This document shows, piece by piece, positions 52,985-60,728 of a stretch of 64,000 nucleotides of DNA (within the stretch, counting starts at the first letter, position 1; every line of letters begins with the position of its first letter). The notes beneath the pieces are model-generated. The model was not told the DNA's origin. It worked only from the letters and a program-made list of their open reading frames with translations, and did no database searches. The position numbers and the translations under genes are program-made. Where the stretch lies: contig SHVB01000001.1 in NCBI GenBank assembly GCA_009694375.1, positions 134,366-198,365 on the forward strand, written 5' to 3'. The stretch comes from Acidimicrobiia bacterium (GTDB taxonomy: Bacteria; Actinomycetota; Acidimicrobiia; Acidimicrobiales; VFJN01).

Positions 52985-54601
52985 TCAGAACACACCGGGG
53001 TGTGTGTCACCGGAGCAGCTCGGACACCGCTGTGGTTTGCGTCCCCGAACGCGCTCTCGCACCCACGGAAGACCGCAGTCGGTGCAGGTCAGCGTCTCGA
53101 TCGTGGGGGCCGCCGGGACGGCCGAGCGGGGCGCAGATGGATGGGTGGCGGGTCGCGGTGGGGCGCAGTCCTCGCATCGGCGGGTGGACTGCGCTCCCGA
53201 CCTGGCTCCCACCGTCCAGGTGGCGTGGCAGTCGGGGCAGGTCACGACCTTCTTCGTCTCGGTCGACGATCCGATCGCTTCGAGGGGGTCGCCGAGGCTG
53301 GCGCCGGCGAACTGGGTGGTCGTGATGATCGGGACCCCGTAGGACCGGGCTTTGGTTGCCTTGCCCGATGAGGTGTCTGCTTCGTAGACGACAAGCAGGT
53401 CGGTCTGCTTGGTGACGCTCTTGCCGACGATCAGTCCGAAGCTGGTGGCGCGGTCGATGAGTTCAGCTCGGGTGTGCGCCGGGTCGTCGCCCGTGAAGGT
53501 GACGCTCATCCCTTCGGTGAGCGGCACCGTGGTAGTCGTGATCCGGGCGGGCCGCGTGCGCTGTTCGACAGTCTTGGGATCGACTTCCAGCGCGCTACCC
53601 ACCCGCAGAAGGACATCGAGCTCGTCGTCGGTCACGACGTCGTCCGCGAGGGCAGCATCGATGAGGTCGTTCATGTAGCGGCGGTGGGCTTGGGCGAGCT
53701 GTGCCTCGTTGAGTCCCAGCTCGGCGGCCCACACCGCTAGTTCGGCGCGTTCGTTTCGGTCGATGTGGAGGTCCGAGACGGCGCGTCCGAGGACGTCGAG
53801 GTAGGCGAGCATGTCCGCTTCGATGCCGTCGTGGTTGAGGGCGTAGGCGAGTTGAGCGACGTGCGGTGGGTCCGGTACCACGACGGTGGCGATGACGCCA
53901 CGGCGAAGGACACGACCTGATCGAGTGAGGCCCACCGGAGCGGCGGCGGGACCGCCGGTGCCGCAGCCGCTGGCGACTCGGATGAGGAGCGTGGCGGTGG
54001 CGGTTGCGTCGGCGAGGGCGCTGTGGTGGTCCACGAGCGTGATGCGGTGTTCAGTGCAGGCGACTTCGAGGCGACATCGGGTTGCCGTGAGGGTGTCGAG
54101 CCCGGAGGGCGCGGCGAAGTCGGCGCCGATCCGCTCGTACTCGTTGGTAAGCATGCGCCGGTCGAAACCGAGGTTGTGGGCTGCGAGGCAGGCGCCGTGG
54201 AGGCGGATGGCGATGTCGCCGGCGATGTCGGCGAAGGTGGGTGCGTCCCGGAGGCTTTCGGCGGTGAGACCGTGGATGTGGGAGGCGCCGACGTCGCGCT
54301 GGGGCTGGACGAGCGTGTCCCATTCGTCGATAACCTGGCCGTTGAGGTCGACGGTGACGATGGCGATCTCGACAATGCGGTCGCTGTTGTAGACGCCGGT
54401 GGTTTCGCAGTCGACGACCGCGACTCGGTCGGCACCGCCGGTTAGCGCGGCGAGGGGAGCGGTGCTCAGGGGCGGTAGCGGCTCGAACGCGTCGGTGAGG
54501 TTCTTGAATCGGTCGAGGAACCTCCAGCCCCTACTTCCACACCGGGTCGAGCCGGGAGAAGTCGAACGAGATGGGCACGTAGGCTGCTTCGCAGTGACCA
54601 C
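52985..54601 (-). CDS. DnaQ-like 3'-5' exonuclease with BRCT domain and zinc ribbons
   Basis: About 538 aa from GTG 54601; the start is uncertain. The DEDDh exonuclease shows VVDCETTG, the HNLGFDRRML segment and HSALADATATATLL. A middle TerB-like helical region follows (ERAELAVWAAELGL), then a BRCT domain (VTFTGDDPAHTRAEL, IVGKSVTKQTDLLVV) and two C-x2-C zinc-ribbon motifs at the end. It could act in DNA repair or in a mobile element's replication. No ATG or GTG lies between the DnaQ core and the host HhH sequence; the only GTG is inside the right 128-bp repeat, so the native start may have been lost by the insertion. Confidence 0.72.
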   Translation of the reverse strand: MVTAKQPTCPSRSTSPGSTRCGSRGWRFLDRFKNLTDAFEPLPPLSTAPLAALTGGADRVAVVDCETTGVYNSDRIVEIAIVTVDLNGQVIDEWDTLVQPQRDVGASHIHGLTAESLRDAPTFADIAGDIAIRLHGACLAAHNLGFDRRMLTNEYERIGADFAAPSGLDTLTATRCRLEVACTEHRITLVDHHSALADATATATLLIRVASGCGTGGPAAAPVGLTRSGRVLRRGVIATVVVPDPPHVAQLAYALNHDGIEADMLAYLDVLGRAVSDLHIDRNERAELAVWAAELGLNEAQLAQAHRRYMNDLIDAALADDVVTDDELDVLLRVGSALEVDPKTVEQRTRPARITTTTVPLTEGMSVTFTGDDPAHTRAELIDRATSFGLIVGKSVTKQTDLLVVYEADTSSGKATKARSYGVPIITTTQFAGASLGDPLEAIGSSTETKKVVTCPDCHATWTVGARSGAQSTRRCEDCAPPRPATHPSAPRSAVPAAPTIETLTCTDCGLPWVRERVRGRKPQRCPSCSGDTHPGVF

Positions 54602-54694
54602 TATCAAGACCCCCTTCACGGGCAACCCCGAAGCAGACGCCCTCCTGACCGAGAACCCGCTTGCTCTACTTTGTGGCATGTTGCTCGACCAGCA
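54567..54694. repeat. 128-bp direct repeat, right copy (intact 5' end of HhH gene)
   Basis: Partner of 51082-51209, about 90% identical and gapless. This copy has the working promoter and start of the HhH gene. The two copies bound about 3.36 kb of foreign-looking DNA. Confidence 0.9.
54580..54585 (+). promoter_or_regulatory. -10 element TAGGCT of the HhH gene
   Basis: TAGGCT lies 8 nt before GTG 54594. In the left repeat the same position reads CAGGCT, a loss expected in a dead copy. Confidence 0.5.
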
Positions 54695-55175
54695 GGTGCC
54701 GATGGAGTGGGCGTTCGCCTCGCCGCTGAGGCTCCAACAGCGTTTGGGCGTCCCCCTTGATGCTGCCCACATTGCCGAGTTGCCGCTGGAGGAACTCGAG
54801 AGGCACTTCACGGGCCCGCCCGCCCTGCACCGCTACCCGTCCTCCATGGCCAAGCGAACCCAGCAGTTATGCCACCACCTCGTGGATCACTACGACGGCA
54901 AGGCCGAGGCGATCTGGACCGGCGTATCCACCGGTGAGGAACTTTTTGACCGACTGCGCGCCCTTCCGGGTTTTGGCGGCGAGAAGGCCAAGATCTTCCA
55001 GGCCCTGCTGGCCAAGCGATTCGGGATCACTCCGCCAGGCTGGGAGGGGCCCGCCCAGCCTTTCTCGGATGCCACGCACCGATCCATCGCCGACGTCGAC
55101 TCGCCCGACGCGCTGGTGGAAGTACGGGCCTTCAAGAAGATGATGAAAGCCCAGGGCAAGGGCAAGGACGGCTGA
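54594..55175 (+). CDS. HhH-GPD family protein (TIGR03252 type)
   Basis: 193 aa. TPFTGNPEADALL, LCGMLLDQQVPMEWAF and the helix-hairpin-helix LRALPGFGGEKAKIFQALL are the marks of this actinobacterial family, related to base-excision DNA glycosylases. Activity is unproven. GTG 54594 is set by the promoter spacing and family start. Its 5' end is duplicated beside aceE, showing that the two genes were once adjacent. Confidence 0.88.
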   Translation: MTTIKTPFTGNPEADALLTENPLALLCGMLLDQQVPMEWAFASPLRLQQRLGVPLDAAHIAELPLEELERHFTGPPALHRYPSSMAKRTQQLCHHLVDHYDGKAEAIWTGVSTGEELFDRLRALPGFGGEKAKIFQALLAKRFGITPPGWEGPAQPFSDATHRSIADVDSPDALVEVRAFKKMMKAQGKGKDG

Positions 55176-55205
55176 GCGTATCGTGCCCGACGTTCCTTCG
55201 TATGA

Positions 55206-55568
55206 CTAGTCGCCGGGATAGTCCGGACCTTTGCGCACGAACGCTTCGTAGGCCTCTGGACCGATGATGTTAGAGACCCCGTTCTTGCGCTCGAAGGTAC
55301 GGCGTGGGGTGTCCCCATTGTTGTCAAAGAGGCGAAGCTCGTCGCATAGGTCACGTTCAGCCGCTTCACGGAAGGTGCCTGACACGGATCCGAGGGTCCG
55401 GCGGATGATGTCCTCCGGGACATGCCGCCCTGAACTCTGACCTCCGAGAACAGTCCGGCGCACAGTTTCCTCCGTGTCGACTGTGGCGTAGTCGGCCACT
55501 ATCCGCTGGGCACCGTTCATGATGCGCAACTCCCCCGGCCCCGGAGCCACCCCACCCACCCCCGCCAC
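55206..55568 (-). pseudogene. Chimeric frame: acyltransferase start + hydrolase piece + zeta-toxin end
   Basis: 120 codons made of three parts. Residues 1-12 (MAGVGGVAPGPG) equal the start of the acyltransferase at 55568-57628. Residues 13-20 (ELRIMNGA) come from a 27-bp block identical to the hydrolase gene at 62992-63018. The rest, with GRHVPEDIIRR and LFDNNGDTPRRTF, matches the C-terminal part of zeta-type toxins. No Walker A is present, so it cannot be an active toxin. It may be transcribed but is most likely debris of recombination. Confidence 0.65.
55510..55536. repeat. 27-bp block shared with the hydrolase gene
   Basis: Identical to 62992-63018, which is inside the 3' part of the alpha/beta hydrolase gene, in the same orientation, about 7.5 kb away. 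Confidence 0.85.
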
Positions 55569-55588
55569 TACCTCAACACCCCGTTCTC
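55531..55588. repeat. 58-bp flanking repeat, left copy
   Basis: Matches 57591-57648 with four mismatches. It spans the last codons and stop of the acyltransferase gene and the first codons of the next frame, i.e. a gene-to-gene junction. Confidence 0.85.
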
Positions 55589-57628
55589 GATCAGGTACTC
55601 GTACAGATCGGGCGCCAAGGTCTTGACGAACGAGCTCGTCAGATGGGTGAAGTCACTGTTCACGACCACGCCGTTCACGATCGGGTCGCAGATCGGCAGG
55701 AACGGGCACACCAACCCGTCCAGATCCAACGACCACACCTGGTCATCTGCCGCGTCCAGTTCCCGATACAGCGCTTCGAGGGAGCTGCGGGTGGGGTCCG
55801 CCACGTAGCGGCACTCGTCCACCACCTCGGCCTCCGAGAGGCAGCTCAGGGGGTTGAAGCCGTCACCCGCATAGGGGATGGGATCGAGCAGGACGACCTT
55901 GCGACCTCCGGCGCGCAGCTCGGCCAACGAGCGCGTCGTGGTCTCCTCGATCCAGTCCTCCAGCTCCGCGGATCCGCTCAGGAGCTCGTCGCCATCAGGC
56001 CCCAGCACGGTCATCATTTCGCCTCGCTCGTAGCCGAGGTTCATGGCGACGACGACGTCGGGGTCAAGCTCGTCGAGGAGCCGATTGTAGGTGTCCTCCT
56101 TCGCCCGCTCACAGGCCTTCCGCCGTGCGACAGGGTCGTTCTGCGGCACGACGTAGAGGTCGCGCTGCCAGGGGCAGGCCAGCCGGGCGGACACAGAAAG
56201 GGTGAGGTCGTGTTCTTCGGCGATGGCGAGGAACGCAGGGATCAACATGCCGGCGTGGCTGTCCCCGATGAGCAGGATGCTGGCGCCGTCGCCCGTGGCG
56301 ATGGTGCAGGCGGAGGCGGGCTTGGCCAGGCAGTCCGGCAGTTTGATCCCGTTGTTGGACTTGATGGCGCTGTAGTCGAGGTCGGATGGGACAGGGATGA
56401 AGCCGCTGGTGGCGGTGGTGGTGGTGATGGGGGTGCGGGTGGTGGTGGGTTGGAGGATGTTGGGGATGAGGAGGAGGGCGGAGAGAGCGCTGGTGGCGAG
56501 GCCAGTGGCGATGACGGGGTAGCGGTGGCGGTCGAGGAGCTGGGAGAGGCGGATGGGGTGTTCGAGGAGCTGGTAGCTCAGCGATGCGAGGGCGGTGGCG
56601 ACCACAACGGTGTAGGCGGTGGTGCTCCAGGGAGAGAGGCCGAAGGTGCGGGTGATGATCAGGATGACGGGCCAGTGCCAGAGGTAGGTCCCGTAAGAGA
56701 TCTTGCCGAGGTAGACGATCGGGGCCAGGGAGAGGCCCCAGCGGGCGGGGCCGGTAGTGGTGGTCTCCAGGCCGATCAAGATGACGACGGTCAAGGCGGT
56801 GACGGCGGTGCCGCGCTGGATGGGGTCGAGGGTGTTGGTGGCGGAGGAGGCGACCAGCACGATCCCGGCGATGGCGGCCAGGGCGACCCATCCGGCGGCG
56901 CGGGCGTAGCGCCGGAAGCGGCCGATGAGGCCGGGGGTGAGGGCGAGGAGGGCGCCGGCGAGAAGCTGGTAGGCGCGGGCGTCGGTGCCGTAGTAGGCGC
57001 GGCTGGGATCGGAGTTGCGGAGCGACCAGGCCCAGGCCAGCGACAGGATCCCGGCGGTCAGGATGGTGCCTTGGCGGATGCGCCATTGGGCGCGTCCGAA
57101 GCGGCGGGTGATGGCGAACAGGCCCCCGAGCAGCAGGGGCCAGGCCAGGTAGAACTGCTCTTCCACGGCGAGGGACCAGAACTGCAGAACGGGGTTGGTG
57201 GCCAGGTCGGCCCCGAAGTAGTCGGCGGCTTGGTCGATGAAGTACCAGTTGGCGACGTAGAGGAACGCGGCCTTGAACCCGCCCACCGCGTCGGCGATCT
57301 CCACCGGGGACGCCAACGCGGCATAGACCAGGGCAGTGATTACCAACACCACGAACGCGGCCGGCAACAGGCGCCGGAACCGCCGGGCGTAGAACCGGCC
57401 GTAGCCGACCCGGCCCGCTTCGCTGGTCAGGTCCTTCAACAGCAGTCGGGTGACCAGGAACCCCGACAGGACGAAGAACACGTCCACCCCCACGAACCCA
57501 CCCGCCCACCCGGCCACCCCCGCGTGGAACACCACCACCAGATACACCGCCACCGCCCGCAACCCATCCAACCACGCCCGATACCCCGTATCCCCGGGCC
57601 CCGGAGCCACCCCACCGACCCCCGCCAC
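55568..57628 (-). CDS. Acyltransferase 3 with C-terminal SGNH domain (OafA/YrhL type)
   Basis: 686 aa. The N-terminal 370 residues have about ten membrane helices and the family motifs WLDGLRAVAVYLVVVFHAG, GFVGVDVFFVLSGFL and WSLAVEEQFYLAWP. Residues 420-686 are an SGNH hydrolase-like domain with ILLIGDSHAGMLIP near the start and SDFTHLTSSFVKTL near the end (catalytic Asp and His). Such proteins O-acetylate surface glycans. GTG 57628 overlaps the stop of an upstream remnant by one base, as its own stop does with the following frame. Confidence 0.9.
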   Translation of the reverse strand: MAGVGGVAPGPGDTGYRAWLDGLRAVAVYLVVVFHAGVAGWAGGFVGVDVFFVLSGFLVTRLLLKDLTSEAGRVGYGRFYARRFRRLLPAAFVVLVITALVYAALASPVEIADAVGGFKAAFLYVANWYFIDQAADYFGADLATNPVLQFWSLAVEEQFYLAWPLLLGGLFAITRRFGRAQWRIRQGTILTAGILSLAWAWSLRNSDPSRAYYGTDARAYQLLAGALLALTPGLIGRFRRYARAAGWVALAAIAGIVLVASSATNTLDPIQRGTAVTALTVVILIGLETTTTGPARWGLSLAPIVYLGKISYGTYLWHWPVILIITRTFGLSPWSTTAYTVVVATALASLSYQLLEHPIRLSQLLDRHRYPVIATGLATSALSALLLIPNILQPTTTRTPITTTTATSGFIPVPSDLDYSAIKSNNGIKLPDCLAKPASACTIATGDGASILLIGDSHAGMLIPAFLAIAEEHDLTLSVSARLACPWQRDLYVVPQNDPVARRKACERAKEDTYNRLLDELDPDVVVAMNLGYERGEMMTVLGPDGDELLSGSAELEDWIEETTTRSLAELRAGGRKVVLLDPIPYAGDGFNPLSCLSEAEVVDECRYVADPTRSSLEALYRELDAADDQVWSLDLDGLVCPFLPICDPIVNGVVVNSDFTHLTSSFVKTLAPDLYEYLIENGVLR

Positions 57629-57648
57629 TACCCCAACACCCCGCTCTC
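57591..57648. repeat. 58-bp flanking repeat, right copy, with end of a lost paralog
   Basis: Partner of 55531-55588. Just upstream on the minus strand about 18 codons (DDERSALDVFLSESGVLG, then stop) look like the tail of another acyltransferase, comparable to IENGVLR at the end of the intact gene. This suggests a former tandem array. Confidence 0.7.
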
Positions 57649-57731
57649 CGAGAGGAACACATCCAACGCCGACCGCTCGTCATCGCCGGCGGAGATCGAG
57701 GCGCACCGGGCATGCATGGCCGTGCATGCTC

Positions 57732-57959
57732 TCACTCGCCGGCCGCCAATCGGTAATCAGCCTTGCGGCCGGCGCCTCGTGAGCTCGGGTAGTTCGCCCG
57801 GCCGGGCGATCCTCGATGTGGCGGCGTTCCAGCGACAACGATCTCGTAGGTGTGCGTGTACCCGTCTGTGCAGAGGTGCTGGGCCACCTGGCCCATCGGC
57901 CCTGACGCAGCCTCGACAGCGTTGCGGAGGTGGTCGAGTCGCTTGCCCTTGCCAGCCAT
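57732..57959 (-). CDS. Hypothetical small protein
   Basis: 75 aa from ATG 57959. The first 45 residues (LDHLRNAVEAASGPMGQVAQ) look like ordinary protein; the C-terminal 30 are Arg/Gly-rich and may be read-through after truncation. TACGCT lies 9 nt before the start. No family recognised. It lies in the mosaic zone between the acyltransferase and an HNH remnant. Confidence 0.4.
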   Translation of the reverse strand: MAGKGKRLDHLRNAVEAASGPMGQVAQHLCTDGYTHTYEIVVAGTPPHRGSPGRANYPSSRGAGRKADYRLAAGE

Positions 57960-58025
57960 ACCCCAACGAGCGTACCGGCCTGCGACAACATCCGAGGTGG
58001 CGCGCTCAGCCGCCAGAGGGGACGG

Positions 58026-58300
58026 TCAGTAGCCGGACTTCAGACGGCTGTCCTTGATACACGGCATCGGGCAGTTCTGCAGCGTGGTCTTGCCGCCCGA
58101 GCGCCAGGGCTTGATGTGGTCCGCCCCCCTGCCGTCGAAGGGGCAGGTCTCCTCGCGGACGGGGCGCACGCCCTTCTGATCGAAGGCGGACCGCTTCTCC
58201 GAGTTTCGGAACTGCCGGAGATTCAGCCACTTCTCCTCGCCGGTGAGGACATAGGTGTAGTTCCCCTCGGCGGCCCTCAGCGCACCACCGGCAGCACGTC
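58026..58300 (-). pseudogene. HNH endonuclease C-terminal remnant
   Basis: One frame encodes GEEKWLNLRQFRNSEKRSAF, then FDGRGADHIKPWRSGGKTTL; a shift of one base after LQNC continues as MPCIKDSRLKSGY and a stop. This is the end of an HNH nuclease of the kind that follows DUF262-type proteins. The zinc Cys pair is partly lost (RPVREETC) and the start is missing. Confidence 0.65.
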
Positions 58301-58323
58301 ACCCGCATGGTCCGGCGCAGCCA

Positions 58324-59436
58324 TCAGTAAAGGACCGGGACCTGACCGGCGGGGTAGGCCGACGGCGCGAAGAACCAGGACTCGATGGCGTGACGCTCCT
58401 GCGTCATCGCCGGGGAGGCTCCCGTGCGGTGGAGGAGGAGGTGGTCGAAGATCAGCGCATCGCCTGCCCCGAACTCGGGCCGCAGGATGGGGGTGTCCGC
58501 AGCAGCGGCCGCCACGGCCTCGTCGGACGCCGCCCAGTCGTAGCGGGCGCCGTCGTTGGGGACGATACCCTCGAGGCGCTTCGGCACGATGTCGAGCCCC
58601 GGCGCGTCGACCCCGCACGGCGTCAGCGCGAGCCAGCAGTTGAAGGCGGCCACGTGCTCACCGAGGAAGGCGCCGTCCTGGTACCAGCGACCGTCGGTGT
58701 CGACGTCCGGCGGCATCCGTCGGAGCGTGCCCTTGATGGCGGACATCACGGGCCGCTCGCCGAGGAAGTCCGTCATCAGCGGGCCGAGCCCCACCTCGTC
58801 GATCAGCTCGAACAGCTCGAAGAGCATCCGGGGCGAGTCGACCGTCCACAGGCTCCCCCGCGACCGGAGGAAGGCCCGGTGAACGTCCTCCGGCAGCCCG
58901 GGGCTGACGCGGTCGGGCATGGGGCCGGGGTCGTACCACCCCGCGTCCACTGACCCGCTTCCGGCGAGGGCGGCGTCGTAGGCGGCGGCCAGTCGCGCCG
59001 CCCGCTCGGCGGAGGCGAGCCCGGCGGCCAGTCGCGCCGCCCGCTCGGCGGAGGCGAGCCCGGCGGCCAGTCGCGCCGCCCGCTCGGCGGAGGCGAGCCC
59101 GCGTACCAGCACGCACCCACTGCGGGCAATCCCATCGCGCAGCACATCGGCGGTCAGCGATTCGGAAGCGACCTCGACGATCGTGCCGTCGGCCGGGACG
59201 GGGGCGATGGCGCTCGGCTGGCGCGTCTGGCCAAGGGGGAGGAGCTCGGCGCCATCGCGACGAAGCCGGACGAGGGCCCGCTCGAGGTCGCCGTGACGCT
59301 CGGTCCGGTTCGCTCGGGTGAGCACCTCGATGGCCTCGTGGACCGCATCGTCAGCCGCCAGGTCGTCGGCCCACGCGACCGTGGCGACGACTGCCGCGGA
59401 CGGGCCCGCCTCGATCACCGACCCACCTTCCTGCAT
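58324..59436 (-). CDS. Phytanoyl-CoA dioxygenase (PhyH) family protein
   Basis: 370 aa. The PhyH half (residues 120-370) has WYQDGAFLGEHVAAFNCWLAL (His/Asp-type Fe site region) and FGAGDALIFDHLLLHRTG with the distal His and Arg for 2-oxoglutarate. The N-terminal 110 residues are of unknown type. Residues around 115-155 hold three copies of LASAERAARLAAG from a 39-bp repeat. ATG 59436 sits 9 nt after TAGCAT. It likely hydroxylates a small substrate; which one is unknown. Confidence 0.8.
   Translation of the reverse strand: MQEGGSVIEAGPSAAVVATVAWADDLAADDAVHEAIEVLTRANRTERHGDLERALVRLRRDGAELLPLGQTRQPSAIAPVPADGTIVEVASESLTADVLRDGIARSGCVLVRGLASAERAARLAAGLASAERAARLAAGLASAERAARLAAAYDAALAGSGSVDAGWYDPGPMPDRVSPGLPEDVHRAFLRSRGSLWTVDSPRMLFELFELIDEVGLGPLMTDFLGERPVMSAIKGTLRRMPPDVDTDGRWYQDGAFLGEHVAAFNCWLALTPCGVDAPGLDIVPKRLEGIVPNDGARYDWAASDEAVAAAAADTPILRPEFGAGDALIFDHLLLHRTGASPAMTQERHAIESWFFAPSAYPAGQVPVLY
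58985..59101. repeat. 39-bp unit repeated three times in frame
   Basis: Three contiguous, identical 39-bp units encode a 13-residue helical repeat in the PhyH-family protein. Exact identity points to recent expansion. Confidence 0.92.
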
Positions 59437-59445
59437 CCACCCACA

Positions 59446-59451
59446 ATGCTA
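59446..59451 (-). promoter_or_regulatory. -10 element TAGCAT of PhyH gene
   Basis: TAGCAT is 9 nt before ATG 59436 and there is no ribosome-binding site. Confidence 0.35.
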
Positions 59452-59626
59452 CGCGCCGCTCCGCGCATCATCTGGCGGCCAGCCCCGTCAACGGGCCGCG
59501 CTTGCCCGCGAGGTTGTCGGAGGAGCATGTCGGCTCGGCGCCGCACCCAGGCGTCAAGCGAAGCCCCTCACGCAGGGCAGGGGCCGACCTGGAGGTGCTG
59601 TGGATGACTGACCCCGCTCCGATCCC

Positions 59627-60220
59627 CTACCTCTCTGCGAACGGAGCGCGGGATGCGACCCGCGCCGTCTTCATCCCCGCACGGGCGAGCGCCCCAACGT
59701 CCATCATGAAACCGATGGCTACCAGGTCAAGGATGAAGTGCGTGCTGCCGCCAGTGGTCGCTCCGCAGCGCACGTTGATCGAGCCGTCCACCAAGGACAA
59801 CCACGTGAAGGCGTTGTTGGCGATCGTCTGACCTTGTCTGTCCCAATTGATGCTGGAGGTTCCCGGCCACTCTTCGTCTCCCGGGAACAGGGACAAGTAT
59901 CCGGTAGACCCCACGGTTCCGGTGAGCCTCACGTTGAAGCAGTAGGCAAACTCCTCGGGCTCAGCAAACTCACCCCCGAGATTCCGAGTCTGGTTTCGGC
60001 CGATCCGACCGCCCCCTTTCGCGGGAGTCGTACAGCCGCATCGGCCCGAAGGGCAGGTAGACGGGAACGAGCGGAGCCGCCCCCGCGGGCCCTGCCGTGA
60101 CCACGGACGATCCGACACCCGCCGCCTGCGCACCGCGATGGTCGGCAAACATGTCACCGGCTGGTGGGCCTACGCCCACGTCAACGGCGGCGTCGACAAG
60201 TTCATGCTGCGTCGTCACAC
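59627..60220 (-). pseudogene. Remnant of secreted repeat-domain protein
   Basis: A first frame holds APLVPVYLPFGPMRLYDSR, the start of a domain common in actinobacterial secreted proteins; after a frameshift near 60010 a second frame continues with AYCFNVRLTGTVGSTGYL, SLFPGDEEWPGTSSINW and GQTIANNAF. The order of parts fits one domain, so the gene has been broken. N-terminal signal peptide is not evident. Confidence 0.55.
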
Positions 60221-60728
60221 CGTCGCGCGGCCCATAAACGGTGACGCTGGAATCTCCTCGTAGTTTCGGCCGCCAGCAGCAGCTTCAAAGAAGCCCACGC
60301 AGACTGCCGACTAACGGACGTTTCTCGTCGCCGACCTGGGTGACCGAAACCGGTGGCCGACGTTTGTCGCCGCCGCAGTCAAGGCGGCCACAAACGGTGT
60401 TACGCGAATCAAGCGTGGGTTTCGGTCGCGACGACTCGAGATGAACGATCGAGATTCGGCCGCCGACTATCCCTCTAGTACGACACGGCCACGCCTGGTC
60501 GGTGGCGAAATCGACCATCTGTGGGCAGCATTCAGTGGCGGTCGTCAATCTCGCGGCCGTTCAGTCTCTGCCCACCGGGACCCCGCTGCAACCCGGCCTC
60601 GAGGCGAGTGCCGCTGCCCGTGAGCTCCACCCATGCTGATCGGTCTGGCCACGATGGCGCCCCCGGCGGATCGTGCTCGCGAGGGGAAGCACCGCCATCG
60701 CAAAGCGAAGGCGCCACTAGTCGTCGGC
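60221..60728. other. Gene-free stretch
   Basis: About 500 bp with no recognisable coding sequence, RNA or repeat. Short frames are open on both strands but lack homology. Confidence 0.45.

Noticed and set aside
54526-54566. Minus-strand PISFDFSRLDPVWK followed by a stop next to the right 128-bp repeat
   Set aside because: It looks like a gene tail but is too short to support and overlaps the uncertain start of the DnaQ-BRCT gene.
60092-60235. Plus-strand frame with VTGWWAYAHVNGGVDKFML
   Set aside because: Short, no start context and no known domain; lies opposite the broken secreted-protein gene.
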